DNA from: Moniliella sp. 'wahieum'
Lineage: Eukaryota > Basidiomycota > Moniliellomycetes > Moniliellales > Moniliellaceae
Assembly (NCBI GenBank): GCA_003971905.1
Contig: RSEE01000034.1
Span: forward strand, 434,001-498,000
Direction: 5' to 3'
Length of the DNA stretch: 64,000 nt
A model generated the notes under the pieces. That model made no database searches, was not told the origin of the DNA, and worked only from the letters and a program-made list of their open reading frames with translations. The stretch's first letter is position 1. The number at the start of each line of letters is the position of its first letter. The position numbers were made by a program, and so were the translations under genes. Below are positions 22,831 to 34,297 of the stretch, piece by piece.

Positions 22831-23643
22831 ATGGCCACTTTTAAGTTCTACCTCCCCCTCCTTGGCCTGGTCGCCTTTCTCCAGGTCGTTGTCGCCCTCA
22901 CCCCACTCTTGTCTCCTGGCGAGGCACGCATGGCCAAGCGTAAGATCCACGTGCACCAAGCCAAGCGCACCGCCATCTCGCCTGGACAGCGCAACGCCAC
23001 CAGCACAGCTCGTTCGCAAGTTGCCCCCTCCGACGAGAAACGGCGCAGCAACACGGCCTGGTCCGAGCGTGTACTTGAAAAGCGGTACACTGTGTACAAA
23101 GGTGGTGAAGGCACCTGGTACTCTGGGGGCAGCCTTGTACGTCCTTCTCATCTTTCCACTTCCCCCAAAGTCAAGCCAACCACGCCATCCTAGCTGTCGT
23201 ATATATTGACTATAACCTCTCTGTGGACCCATTGAAGGACAACCCCGCCTGCGGCGGGGACACCCCGACGGATTCTTCCAGCATTGTAGCTGTGCCTTAC
23301 GATTCTCCGGCCCAATGCTGGGACTGGCTCCGGTAAGCGGTTCTCTGTTTGGACTCACTCTTCCTATTTCTGACCTGAATCCTATCCTATATATCAAGAA
23401 TCCACTACAACGGAAACGTTGCCGTTGCCCAAGTCGTTGACCGATGCGCCAGCTGCGATGGGGCCAATGACCTGGACATGACCAAGAGTGCGTTCGTCTA
23501 TATCGTTCGGCCTTCTAGCTGTTACACAACATGGGATTGAGACTAACCCCTCTTTTTGATTAGGTGTTTTCTCGCAACTCGCCAGCCTGGATACAGGTGT
23601 TCTCGACGACATCCACTGGCGCAAGGTTAACAATGACGACTGA
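22831..23643 (+). CDS. secreted RlpA/expansin-like double-psi beta-barrel protein
   Basis: Small secreted protein of 189 residues with one RlpA-like/barwin-type double-psi beta-barrel domain, the fold of expansins, loosenins and cerato-ulmin-associated proteins that act on cell-wall polysaccharide. Four exons: 22831-23136, 23238-23332, 23399-23487 and 23564-23643; introns of 101, 66 and 76 nt have GTACGT, GTAAGC and GTGCGT donors. Residues 1-22 form a clear signal peptide (KFYLPLLGLVAFLQVVVALT). The basic linker has KR/EKR sites that could be cut by a Kex2-like protease just before the domain. The domain shows GEGTWYSGGSLDNPACGGD, VAVPY, VVDRCASCDGANDLDM and GVFSQLASLDTGV. No carbohydrate-binding domain is attached. 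There is no frame break. Catalysis is not expected; the role is probably wall loosening or host contact. Confidence 0.85.
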
Positions 23644-25658
23644 TGATAGTGTCAACTCTCAAAAACAAAGCGAACCCTCTGCTGTCCGGCGTCGATCTCT
23701 CCCCCTTTTTGAGAAGAATCTGAGCTGTCAACGTGCACATCGCGTCACATTCTACATTTGTGCCAGCAAGCCATCCAGCACAAACGCTTCTGTGCTTCCC
23801 TCCCGGTTCTCCGTATTCAAATACTTCACCATGTTTCCTGTCTTCACTCTTCATTGACCATCTCTCCCCCCGCTTTTTTATTCACGCCTTGACCAACTGT
23901 GTGTTTGATCCTCAGGTCCCACACGGTCCATGTCCCCTTGCGGTTTTTTGTCATTCTTACTCTCAGATCTCAGATCTCATTTTCGGGCTCTTTTTGACTC
24001 CTTTGGCATCATCACATGTTGCTTCATCCCATCTTCATCTCCCTCCTCCAACATTGATGGCATGTATATCTCATCTCAATTCTTCAATTGATGTCGCACT
24101 TGCACCTCAGGCCTCGTTGCTATATATTTATTGAGCTTGAGTATCGCCCGTCAGCGCGTCAGCGTCACGTCTCCGTCAGCACGAGACCACATGAACGGAA
24201 GGATCTCTATATTATGATCTCACCGAGAGAGCTTAATCCAGCCTCGTCGTCAACCGCCCCTGATCAGTCCCAGCTCTGGCAATGTTTGTCCTCCATTGCC
24301 TCTATCCGTCCCCAAGCCCCGGAGGTTTCAGACGCTACGTTACTACGGCCCACAGCCCGGTGCGTATGCAGCCTGGTCATACGTGCAGCCGCGTCCGCTT
24401 CACGCCCAAAGGCCTCACCTCGTCCCTACCTCCGCTCGGATCCACCAACAAGAGCAACCCCGGCGAAACTACCGTGAGGGGTCTGCTAGTGACATTTATC
24501 GCCCAGTTTTTCGCACCTCGGAACAAGAAAGGCTCATACTATGAATGCTACTATTATCCCAGTCCCGGTCACCACATCACGACCTCTTCCCCGGATATCC
24601 TGAAGAGGGTGAGGAGATTTCTCACATCGAGCCCATCTTCGGCTCACTATCAGAGATCCCTCCTCCGTTTTGGCCCTTGACTTCACACTCTTCCGGCCTC
24701 CTCGTCGGATCCTCGCGTCGAGTCGTGGAAGGGTGTCAGCACATCATCCTGTCTAGCCACACACCTTCGGCTCTCTCGTCTATCCGATAGTTTGCCATCT
24801 GCATCATTATTTGCACCCTGTCACGCGTATTATGATGAGAGCCGAGCCGCTGAGCCTTAGCTGCTGTAGCATTGAGCATTTGAGCTTGTCCCAAAATAAA
24901 CCTTTTCCCCACTAATAAGGTGTAAGAGTTATCTACAGCACACACCCTCTCCCAGAAGTCGCTTGCATTTAGAATAGCCAGAGCAAACTGCAACCATCCC
25001 ACTGACCCTAGAGGGACTAGTAGTAGATGAGCAACTAGGCCCCCTAACGGTAGTGTAGTAGATCCGACCAGCACTATCATTCGCTCTCATAGATCGGCAC
25101 CTCCAAAAACGCTCTCGGCCTTCGGCGTACCGCCATATATGCGAGAGACTCCTATTTCCCCAATGGACCCATCTCGGTTGCCACCCTGTCCTGGAAGCCG
25201 ATGGCCGGTGGCCGATCCTCGATACCGCTTGATAGCTGGGCTTATCCTGAGAAGCCGCGTTGATTTGGGGCCAAAAGTTTGCCTCGCCCACAGCAGTCGT
25301 AGTGGTGGCCGCCTTTGCAAAGCCTGTGTTAGCCAGCAAGCGCTTTTTAAACACAGCAACTAGCGGGGCCGATTGGGTCGATTACGTCACGGGGCCTGGC
25401 TTGCGTTGGGCTTCGGTAAGCAGCACGGGGGCAGTATGCGTGAGGCGGGTGCTCGAGCCAGGCTCGGGGGTATGATTAAGATTGGGCTCTGTAGCCGAAA
25501 CAGGTGGGGAGAGTGTGATCACCAGCATTAATGAATGGCCTTAGATTGCCGCCACCTTGGTTTCAAGCGCTGGACAGGCCTAGAGCTTAGACAACCATCA
25601 CCACCGCCACCACCATCACTACTAGCTCTCCGTTTCCCCTCACTCCTCCTTCCGCGTC
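23644..25658. other. 2 kb unassigned region
   Basis: No conserved gene is seen. Between 24280 and 24780 two consecutive in-frame segments on the plus strand, separated by one stop, have protein-like composition (for example PGYPEEGEEISHIEPIFGSL). They may be a broken or error-split ORF, but the second frame is equally open and no family is recognised. The last 100 bases before 25659 (ACCACCGCCACCACCATCAC) form the NAP1 leader. Confidence 0.35.
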
Positions 25659-26907
25659 ATGTCTGGCCATCTCAATGCTCCTCGCCGGCCTGAGGACGAG
25701 TACGTGGCGCCTACGCCGCAGAACACTCCTCTCCAAAATCAACCGTTGACGCGCGAAGCGCTCAGCCGCCCCACTGTCGGGACCGTGGCCGAAGAGGATG
25801 AGGAGGCGGCAGCGGCCAATGCACCGAACGAAGAAGCTGCAGCAGCCTTGGCGGGGAACCCTGCCCTTGCCGCATTGTTGGGAGCCCGTCTTGGTCGCTT
25901 GACCGATCATACTCCCAGTGTGTTGGATCAACTGCCTGACTACATACGCCGCCGCGCCCTCGCTCTCGAAGGCCTGCAAGCTCAGCACCTTGGAGTCGAG
26001 TCCGAGTTCCAGAAGGAGTTAATGGAGATTGAGCGCAAGTTTCAAGCCAAGTATGAGCCGCTCTATCAGCAGCGTAAAGCCATTATCTTGGGCAAGGTTG
26101 AGCCCACGGCCGAACTTGTCGAAGAAGGCGAGAAGGCGAAGGCTGAACGTGCTGAATCATCTCCTACTGAAAAGGAACCGGTCAAGAATTTGGCACAAGT
26201 CAAAGCCCCGGACGGACGGAGAAAAGGGCATTCCCAGCTTTTGGTTTACGGCCCTGCACACTCACACCGGCTTTTCGGACATAATCTCTGACCGCGACGA
26301 GGAAGCGCTGTCCTTTTTGGACGACATTCGCTCTGAGCTGCTCCCGGCAGGGGGTCCGGCAGGATACAAACTAACTTTTGAATTTTCCCCGAACAACACG
26401 TTCTTCAAGAACACGATCTTGACCAAGACGTACTACTACCGTGACGAGGTGGGCGGCAATGGCGACTTGATTTATGACCACGCCGAAGGTTGCTCGATTG
26501 AATGGGTGAGTAGTGAAAAGGACCTGACCACGCGGATCGAGACCAAGAAGCAGCGTAACAAGAACACAAACCAGGTGCGCGTTGTCAAGAGATCCGTTCC
26601 CACCGACTCATTCTTCAACTTCTTTTCTCTCCCACGCCCCTTCAGGAGACGAGGACTCGGACGACGAGGTGGAAGAAATTGAAGAGCGACTTGCGATCGA
26701 CTACCAGCTTGGGGAGGAGATCAAGGAGCGTATGTTCCACACGCCATTCAGTTCTTCACCGGCGAGGCGTTGAACTATGAGGAGTTTGACGATATCAATG
26801 GCTTGGATGACGAAGATGACGATGACGATGACGACGATGATGATGCACCAGTCGCTCAGGGAGCCACGGCCCAGTCGGCAGACCCGCAAGAGTGCCGCCA
26901 GCAGTAG
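25659..26907 (+). CDS. NAP1: nucleosome assembly protein (NAP family histone chaperone)
   Basis: Binds H2A-H2B and deposits or removes histones, and shuttles between cytoplasm and nucleus. The dimerising helix lies around residues 95-150 (EFQKELMEIERKFQAKYEPL), then the NAP core: KGIPSFWFTAL, DEEALSFLDDI, YKLTFEFSPNNTFFKN and the conserved VPTDSFFNFFS. The acidic tail is DEDDDDDDDDDD. Length is about 415 residues, standard for NAP1. There is no intron. Three frame changes: near 26213, where CGGA appears twice in tandem; near 26627; and at 26731, where ATGGTTCCA reads ATGTTCCA. After the last one the text continues HAIQFFTGEALNYEEFDDIN. All are consistent with indel errors. Confidence 0.9.
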
Positions 26908-27644
26908 CGTGGCTTGGCTTTCTCGTTAAACTTGTTGTCCTACTTCGTCTTCAATTGATGGCTCTTGTTGCTCTTCGGGGCGAAGCAGTCGTTTTCCCTT
27001 ACTCGGCCTCCACAATTATGAGTTTCTCTTTTCATGCGATATAGTCTCCTTGCGGCTATAGATGCTTCTGATATGGGAAGGTAGATGCTCCCAAGTTGGG
27101 AGTTGGATCCAGAAAACATGTTTGTTGAGGTGCATGCGATCAAGTCTCCCAGCCAGTTGTGGAGCCCCGCTTGTGATCTACCAGGTCAGCCTCAGCATCC
27201 ACACCATGTGAAGTCGGAAGAACACAATTATGAAATGTACACTCAGGTGACCGGTGATCCAATGAGTGTCACGTGCACAAACCTATCCATTTCTTGCGCC
27301 ATGAGAAGCTAAGGATCAGTCTCTATGGGTTGTGACCTTTCTGCGCTGTGGCGCTGTATCAGCATGGGGTAAGTGTCCATCCTACAACCCTATTTGCCGC
27401 GGTTCCGACTCCGTCCAGGATACCCTTCCTGCCTCGCCGTGGAGAGCAAGCGTTTGAACTTACGCATCGTCAAGAGGTACGCATGCGCTCATGAGAACGG
27501 CAAGGGCGCCGCCTGGCTATCCCTCTTTGGCATGGGAGCCCTTGTTGGGACGAATGCCTGGATATTCCTTGCTGCTCGGGCCCTGTCGACTCCTGTTGGT
27601 TGGTCGGGCTATGTACTAACCTGCTTCTTTCCAGTCTCTCCAAG
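26908..27644. promoter_or_regulatory. eL42 upstream region with a probable 5'UTR intron
   Basis: No coding gene is visible. A likely intron in the 5' leader runs from a GTACGC donor near 27477 to the TTTCCAG acceptor at 27634, with a perfect TACTAAC branch site at 27614-27620, 11 bases before the eL42 ATG. First-exon leader introns are common in fungal ribosomal-protein genes. Confidence 0.45.
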
Positions 27645-28022
27645 ATGGTTAACGTCCCTAAGACTCGCCGCACCTATTGCAAGGGCAAGGACTGCAAGAA
27701 GCACACGTGAGTATTGCCATTTTTGATGAGTTTGCCATGGATACTAATTCTTTGGGTTGAACAGCCCCCACAAGTGACCCAGTACAAGACGGGCAAGGCA
27801 TCGCTCTACGCCCAGGGTAAGCGCCGTTACGACCGGAAGCAGAAGGGTTACGGTGGTCAGACCAAGCCCGTCTTCCACAAGAAGGCCAAGACGACCAAGA
27901 AGGTTGTGCTGCGTCTTGAGTGCTCGGCATGCAAGTACCGTTCGCACGTGGCCCTCAAGCGCTGCAAGCACTTCGAGCTTGGCGGTGACAAGAAGCAGAA
28001 GGGTGCTGCCCTTTCGTTCTAA
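27645..28022 (+). CDS. RPL42: 60S ribosomal protein eL42 (L36a/L44)
   Basis: Large-subunit ribosomal protein at the E site. Exons 27645-27706 and 27765-28022 flank a 58-nt intron (GTGAGT...AACAG). The product reads [20 protein letters not shown], then THYKT-type sequence ([19 protein letters not shown]), the zinc-ribbon Cys pairs (YCKGKDC and ECSACKY) and [13 protein letters not shown], about 106 residues, the normal length. Directly after the intron, AAGGTGACC is read as AAGTGACC, one G missing. This puts a stop in the frame of a gene that must work, a strong hint that this and similar breaks are sequence errors. The residue governing cycloheximide sensitivity falls in the intact second exon. 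Confidence 0.92.
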
Positions 28023-28587
28023 GCGTGTTACTTTTAATCACGCTCGGTGTCCTCCTTCTGCGTCCATGTCAAGTCGCCACGACGAATTGCTCCATGTCGC
28101 TTCGTTGCAAGTCACTTCACTCCGGGGCCTGAGGGTAGGTACACCGTCGCCTTCACCTATGCTCGGGATTTTTCCCAGTTATGCCACGGCCCATAGTTGC
28201 TCTATGGCCATCAAAAAATTTGCATTTTGCATGCCGGTCCTTCAGTTACCGCAGCAGAACCAGGCAAACTCTCAGCTCTCGTCGTATAGCACGGCTTCTT
28301 GTCCACTTCATACGTCCGGCTTCTATGGTAGTGAGCGTGCCGCGAGGTTGGGGCTAAATCAGTTTGGCGATACGATGCGTATTGGTGCAGTTGTCTGCCA
28401 TATCGTGCTAGGGTTGGGAATTGAAATTGCACTCCTCGCACGCATTTGCGCATCAACCTCTTCAGCCCTTTAGCTGCCCCATCCTGATTGATGGCCCGTA
28501 GCGCCAGCCAACACACTCCCTTCAACCAGTTCCAAGGCCGTAGGACGTCGGTCCTGCTGGTGTTTGCTTGGGCAGGTACCTTTTGCC
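28023..28587. other. intergenic gap, nothing recognised
   Basis: The 565 bases hold the eL42 3' UTR and the promoter of the dynactin subunit gene. No conserved ORF, TATA box or repeat stands out. Confidence 0.5.
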
Positions 28588-29364
28588 ATGGCACAGAATG
28601 CTGTGATCGCCCCCTCCGCCCTCTCAGAACATGCCTCGTGGGCGGAGCAGACCCTCACGTACCATCCTACCGAGTATGTCATCACCAACCCTTCCCAAAA
28701 CAAGGTCTCTCGCCTCACCACCATCTTGGGTGGCAGCAACATTATGCTTGGGGGAAGGTGTATCATCCGAGCTGGTGTCATCCTTCGTGGTGACCTCCGC
28801 CGCCCGATCGCAGCCCCTCCCGCACCCAGCCGACCTGCCACTGATGGGGCTGGTTCAACTGCGGCCCAGCAGACCGCCCAACGTGCAGCTGCGATGGCTG
28901 CCGCCGCTCATCAGCGTTCGGGTGTGGTGCTTTCCTCTGGGCGGTACTGCCTGTTTGACGAGGGTGCTATCATTCGTCCACCTTTCAAGACCTATAGGGG
29001 CGGGTTTTCCTTTTTTCCGGTCAAAATTGGGGACTTTGTCCGAGTGGGTCCTGGCTCGATCGTCCAAGCAGCCATGATTGGCAATTGCGTCGACATTGGG
29101 CGCAACTGTGTCATTGGACGATGGTGCTATATCAAGGAATCAGCCGTAATCCTTGATGGTACCGTTCTCGCGCCCAACACAATGGTGCCCAGCCTCACCG
29201 TCTGGGGCGGATCGCCTGGTACGTGGAAGATCTCGACTGATGCGAAACGGGCGCTAACCTTTTGTTTGACAGGACGACAGATTGCTGAGCTGCCCGAGTC
29301 GTTTACGGCTACCCATGAAGCTCGACTGCGGGGGTACTACAACCGCTTCAAGCCAGTTGCCTGA
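28588..29364 (+). CDS. dynactin subunit 5 (p25), left-handed beta-helix
   Basis: Component of the dynactin pointed-end complex that links dynein to cargo such as early endosomes. The ATG at 28588 gives MAQNAVIAP. The protein shows the hexapeptide repeats of a left-handed beta-helix (LGGSNIMLGGRCIIRAGVIL, VRVGPGSIVQAAMIGNCVDI). The p25 landmarks are YVITNPSQNKVSR, RYCLFDEGAIIRPPFKTY and TVWGGSPGRQIAELPES. An Ala/Gln-rich insert (about residues 75-105) separates two turns, as in other fungal p25. One intron, 29219-29272 (54 nt, GTACGT...GACAG), is a multiple of three and easily missed. The reading frame is intact. Confidence 0.88.
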   Translation: MAQNAVIAPSALSEHASWAEQTLTYHPTEYVITNPSQNKVSRLTTILGGSNIMLGGRCIIRAGVILRGDLRRPIAAPPAPSRPATDGAGSTAAQQTAQRAAAMAAAAHQRSGVVLSSGRYCLFDEGAIIRPPFKTYRGGFSFFPVKIGDFVRVGPGSIVQAAMIGNCVDIGRNCVIGRWCYIKESAVILDGTVLAPNTMVPSLTVWGGSPGTWKISTDAKRALTFCLTGRQIAELPESFTATHEARLRGYYNRFKPVA

Positions 29365-29547
29365 AGATTTCGTTCATCATTCCTATACACTCTTCCCTCT
29401 TTATTCTGCCAAGAAAAATGCCAACTACCGTAACTTGTGACCATCGCCACTTGAGAAGCAAGTGTCCTATAGGCGCGTTAGTATCTCTGGCAGCGACTCA
29501 TGTATAGATGCGATTACTATGCTAGCCAAAGGGGCGGCCTAAGCCAT

Positions 29548-29979
29548 TCAAATGAGCAAACGCTCGATCTGCAGAGAGGTTGTTAGATAAATGACGAGAC
29601 AAAAATCAGTGACACGTACGGCAAGCTTAATCGTCTGAATCTGGCTCTGCAGCTCACGCGCCTCGTTGGTCGTGACAGAGGCAGCAATGACAGGGCGAGA
29701 GACGTTGCAGGCACGGCCGAGCGCCGTCTTGGAGGGAACAAAGACGTAGGGCACGTTCTTGTCTTCGCACAGAAGGGGGAGCGAAAGCACAATCTCGATC
29801 GGCTCCGTGTCAGCGGCCATGACGATGAACTCGCAGATACCACGGTTCAGCGTCTTAGTTGCTTCGTTGGCACCCTTCTTGAGTTGCTTGTAGTGCGAGG
29901 CCTGCTGGACCAGATCAAGAATCTGGTTGGTCAAAGTCGCATCGGCGAGGGGGAACGCCTTGGGGCTGATAGCAGACAT
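29548..29979 (-). CDS. SNU13: SNU13 (15.5K), L7Ae-family snRNP/snoRNP protein
   Basis: Binds the kink-turn of U4 snRNA and of box C/D snoRNAs. Two exons on the minus strand, 29979-29620 and 29568-29548, flank a 51-nt intron (GTACGT...CTGCAG) and give 126 residues, exactly the family length. The signature of the SNU13 branch, rather than NHP2 or a ribosomal L7Ae protein, is [20 protein letters not shown], followed by [20 protein letters not shown] and [20 protein letters not shown]. The end, IERLLI, is supplied by the tiny second exon. No frame break. It is divergent from the mRNA guanylyltransferase gene. Confidence 0.93.
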   Translation of the reverse strand: MSAISPKAFPLADATLTNQILDLVQQASHYKQLKKGANEATKTLNRGICEFIVMAADTEPIEIVLSLPLLCEDKNVPYVFVPSKTALGRACNVSRPVIAASVTTNEARELQSQIQTIKLAVRVTDFCLVIYLTTSLQIERLLI

Positions 29980-30315
29980 AATGGAAGGTAGGGGTGGAGA
30001 GATAAGAAGGGATGTACTGTCAAAGACCTCACGACCGGGGATCACAGGTCGAGACAGTGGCAAAAAACGCTGCTGGGATGGTGGTAAAGGTCGGGACTTC
30101 CGCAAACTGCCCGCTTCGTTAGGACACAACCAGTGCACTGAAGAAAAATTGCTGCTGTGGCGGAATACATTTCTGGCGGAATTTGCGCGAGCGTGGGGGG
30201 CTGCAGCCGGAGACGCGGGCAGAACAGGGAAGCGCGACGCTACTTCTACCATCACCATCACCACCATTACCTCCATCAGGATCCGGACTTGAAGCGGAGC
30301 TGATAATAACCCATC
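29980..30315. promoter_or_regulatory. bidirectional promoter SNU13 / capping enzyme
   Basis: About 336 bases separate the SNU13 start (29979) and the likely capping-enzyme ATG (30316). The gap has a (ACCATC)n stretch around 30245-30285 and no TATA box. Two RNA-metabolism genes share this control region. Confidence 0.5.
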
Positions 30316-31764
30316 ATGTCACGCGCCCCGTTCCTGGCCATCCGTCGGGGGGTAACTCCCACGTCCCACAACACCCTGCATCTTCCCAGCCGCAATCGTC
30401 CGTGGCGGAGATCCCGGGCCGCCGCGTCGATCCCAACACGCAGCAGGATCTCCAACAGCATGTGGCCGCCATGCTGGGACGTCGAACAATCAGCTTTCCT
30501 GGGGCGCAGCCAGTGTCATTCATGCAAAGTGATGTGCGCCGGCTGATTGACCAGGACTTTTGGGTGTGCGAAAAATCGGATGGGCAACGCGTGTTGGCAT
30601 ACATTGTGTGGTCCCCACACGTCAAGCGCCAGTTCGTCTACCTTATTGACCGCAAGAACAACTACTATCAGATCGATGGGGTACATTTTCCCTCTATCGA
30701 GGGACCTGTGTACGAAACGCTGATTGATGGTGAACTGCTCTGGGATACGCGTAAGAGCGGACGCCGGATCTTGCGCTTGCTCCGTTTGACGCCCTCGTCA
30801 TCAATGGGCAACCTGTGCATCACAGATCTTCTTCGAGCGGTACCGTGCGTTGAAGAAGGCTGTGTGCGATCCCTTTGCCAATTTCATGCGAAAACGCCCC
30901 CAAGCTGTATCACGCTTCCCATTCGAGGTATTGATCAAGCACATGGATAGCTCCTACCATCTGGAGTATGTCCTAAAGCAAACATCCAAGCTCGAACACG
31001 CAAGTGATGGTCTTATTTTCACACGTCTGAACACCCCTTACCGCTTTGGTACGGACAACGACATTCTCAAATGGAAACCGGCGGAGGAGAACTCGATTGA
31101 CTTCAAACTTCGACTGCGATTTCCTCCGCTACGCTCTCACGGGGGCGGGCCAAGCGAGGCTGATTTTCAGGCCAAGCCTTTTTTTCAGTTGGATATGTAC
31201 TCCGGGCGTGGTGCCGCGGCGGCAGATCGGACCGGGTACGAATATTTCGACTATGCTGACATGTCAGACGCCGAATGGGAGGAGATGAAAGCGTCGGGCG
31301 AGCAATATGACGATCGGATCGTTGAATGCGCTTGGGAGACCGAGGGGGAGTTGCCGGGCGTCGAGTATCCAAGGTGGGTCATCACCCGCATCCGCGCGGA
31401 CAAGCAAGATGGCAACCATGTAACCGTGGTGAACAGCGTCATCCGATCCATCACGGACGGAGTAACGCTTCAGCAGGTAAGCAATCTCTCCAACCCTTTT
31501 CGTACCAAATTCTTACAGATTTTGCTACTCCAGTTACAGGAAGCGGTACCCGCCATGCGCGAAGCGTGGAAGTCATCCGCGCGGGAAGATGCTCGCAAAA
31601 GGCAAGTCCCTGGATCGGCATCTCAAACGCTGCACACTCAAGCTGCCCCTGGTGTGCCTGGCGGAATGATTTCTTCCTCTTTCCCTGGCCCCATCCCACT
31701 CCCATCAAAACCTGGCCTAGGCCCACCAATGCCACTGGGTGGGCCCGCTCATCTGGTGCGGTGA
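30316..31764 (+). CDS. CEG1: mRNA guanylyltransferase (capping enzyme)
   Basis: Adds GMP to the 5' end of nascent mRNA. The nucleotidyltransferase motifs are in order: motif I with the active Lys in CEKSDGQR (about 30571-30590), [18 protein letters not shown], motif [15 protein letters not shown], motif [22 protein letters not shown], motif [16 protein letters not shown]. The C-terminal OB fold holds [10 protein letters not shown] and the end is a Pro-rich tail. One 63-nt intron (31477-31539, GTAAGC...TTACAG), a multiple of three, splits [10 protein letters not shown] from [10 protein letters not shown]. The ATG at 30316 (MSR) needs one base removed near 30325 to join [10 protein letters not shown]. 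Two further breaks lie near 30785 and 30826 around [13 protein letters not shown]. Length about 480 residues. Confidence 0.9.
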
Positions 31765-32812
31765 GAGCGACATCGAGTGTGTACATGTATTGTTATTCCT
31801 TGTACGCTGTAGGATGTGGGATGTTTTATTAGGCTGCTCCAAGCTGCTTGTACTCAAGTTTGGTAAAATGACTCTTACAAAATGCTAGATGGGTTTTAAA
31901 CGGGGGACGAGGAGATCCTTTCTCGACGGACTTACTGAGTACGATCACGCCACCTCAGTGATCCGGGAGAGTTGGGGAGGATGGATGTAGACTGCCTTCA
32001 CGGAATCAACCTGCTTGCCACATTATACATCCTGATGCCAGGTAAAATGGAGCAAAGCACTGCGCCTTGCAGCTGGGCGTTTTGACCAGTACTCAGCGCA
32101 AACCACATTACCACAATTGTTTTGGCACTGCCTGCTATGGATACCATGAGGCCCAATGACAAGTCTCATAAAAATTTGCCGTACCCAGCACATTTGACAG
32201 CCCTAGTAACCATGGGACAATGGGTTTGGGTGCCCTTGCTGTTGCCGCTACTTCAACAGTCAATGTATCTTTGGGGTCAGAGGGGCTCGATGCCGAGGCA
32301 AGGTGATGAGGGGAGATGGAAGACCGCTCAGGAAGTCTTTTCCCGCCAAGGCCAACCAAACGAGTTGTGTCTGCGAGTTGCCCCATACAACCACCCGGCT
32401 TCGGACAAGCGCACCGAACCACACGACCGTTACCATTTTGGGTTACTGTGTTGGTGATGCCTTCTGCTGGTGGATCTGGAGCCCGTCCACATCCTTTTGC
32501 CATCATACTGCGAACGATTTTCAAGCTCGTTTGGGAGTTGAATATACCCAACTCAATAGAGGCCCCGTCCATGGTCGTCATTGGGTTTTCACTTTCATCA
32601 CAGGTTAGCACGTGAAGAATAAACAGCAGCTAACAGACACATCACAGCGGACCACAACTGGCAAGTGGATTGCCACTTTGTACTGATCACGTCGACGGTC
32701 CCACTTCGGTGTCGACTCCTTCCGCTTTGTGCTGGTCTTCCGAGCCCACATGGATGCCTACAAATACGGCAAGAATGAAGAAGACGGGACTCCAACGATG
32801 AAAACGGGGCGA
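31765..32812. other. unassigned convergent region
   Basis: The gap lies between the capping enzyme and CBP3. It contains recurrent words ACTGAGTAC (31934) and CAGTACTCAGC (32088-32097). Open frames exist on both strands between 32120 and 32615 with protein-like stretches (plus: FKLVWELNIPNS; minus: MDGASIELGIFNSQTSLK), and on the plus strand at 32695-32870 (HMDAYKYGKNEEDGTPT) overlapping the CBP3 end. I cannot decide which, if any, is real. Confidence 0.35.
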
Positions 32813-34297
32813 TTAGATTTGGCCAAAGATAGACCCTTCAATGACGCCTTCGTCTGCTGGGTCTCGTGACCTACCCACCTCCTCCGGGGGAGAGGGGTTG
32901 TCTCCTTCAAGAACGCGGAGGTAAAGCTGGCGAGCAACGCCGCTGTTCTCCTCATCACGCAGTTGAAGATGCATCTGAGGGTTCATTGGGTCGTCCTTGG
33001 CAAAGAGTGATCCCGAGTAAACTTGCGTGTCGGAACGCATCGTTAAGCGACGAAGCTCACGGTGCAAGTACTCGGTCACCAGTTCCAGCTGCTGAGGGAA
33101 AGCAAGTTCGGGATAGTCGACGGCCGAATTGATCGCCTCCGATGCAGCTTCTGTTGGGACGGAAAACTGGCCGGGTACAACACGGCCCGAGTAGAGAGTG
33201 GTGTTGCCAATGGGCATGACGGGTAGGAACGGATCACGCTTACCAGCTTCGATGGCTTTCGTACGTTCCTCCTGGGCCTTGAGCTCGGCCTCACGACGAG
33301 CCTTTTCCATCTCTTCTTGGTCGGCCTCCGGCTGGTCCGAATCAACGTCCGAGATCTTGGCTCTCACGCCACCCACGGCATCGAACCCGCGAGCAAACCC
33401 ACCGGCACCCCACACGATACGCCACAAGGCCGAGGCAAATTTGGCGTCGGGCTGAATCACACCGTAAAGTCCAGCTTTTTGACCGGAGATTGCGCCAGAG
33501 CCTCATCCAAGGCAAAAACCAAGCCTCGATGTTGCTGGTGAAGGTCCTTCATGAACTTGCGGACCAGTCGCTCCCGCTTGATATGATACTCAGTTTGCAT
33601 CCTCTGCTCCGCATCGAGGAAAAAGTGGTTAGTAAGTTCTTGGGCGTATACGGTAGCCCCAGCTTGCTTGGGAAGGGTGCGCAGGCGAACGTGGACCATC
33701 CATACATGAATCGCGGTGACGGCCCACCATGTTTGGAACGTGCGCGGAAGGCCACAGACTGAAGCAAACGGACGAGAAACAGCAGGTCAGGACCCAGGCT
33801 ACCAGGGATTCCGTTGGGTACATACCTCCATACCAAAACCAGGCCTGGTGCTCATGAATGTCGGCGCACGCATTGTACACTTTATTGGTAGCGTAGGAAG
33901 CACGGTAGGAGGGCATGGTCGTGCCCACAACACGGGCGAGTTTGGTAGCGACCCAAACAGTGAGTGCATTGTGTTTTGGGCGCCCAGGGCTGATTTTGGC
34001 TTGGCGGACTTCTTCAATATGCTCCACAGCGCGCTGACCATCGATTTTGGCATTGTCCGGTTGGGAATCCTCCGCCTGTTCGATAGCACGCGCTTCGCGT
34101 ACAGTCATCTTTGGGGAACGCGGGGAAGAGGGAGGCTTGGGGGGCTTGCGGGACGTGGATGAGGTCGCAGTCCGGGGGGGCCTTGGGGTCGCCTTGGCGA
34201 CGCGGACCGAGGACACTAGGGTACGCACGGAAAAAGGAAAAGATGGCCGCGCCGCGCCGCGGCGAACAAGCTGAGCCGACCGGAAGGCGACGAGCAT
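32813..34297 (-). CDS. CBP3: CBP3/UQCC1-type cytochrome bc1 assembly factor
   Basis: Ubiquinol-cytochrome c chaperone: with Cbp6 it binds the mitoribosome exit and newly made cytochrome b. Exons on the minus strand are 34297-33826 and 33758-32813, with a 67-nt intron (GTATGT...TTCAG). The first 45 residues are an Arg/Ser-rich mitochondrial presequence (MLVAFRSAQLVRRGAARPSF). The chaperone domain begins at MPSYRASYATNKVYNACADI, crosses the intron at FWYG/VCGLPRTFQTWWAVTA, and continues MVHVRLRTLPK and QELTNHFFLDAEQRMQ, the family hallmark. A Glu/Lys-rich tail of about 160 residues follows. One break near 33455 (ACGGTGTGATTCAG) separates KKLDFTV from IQPDAKFASALWRIVWGAGG. Confidence 0.87.
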
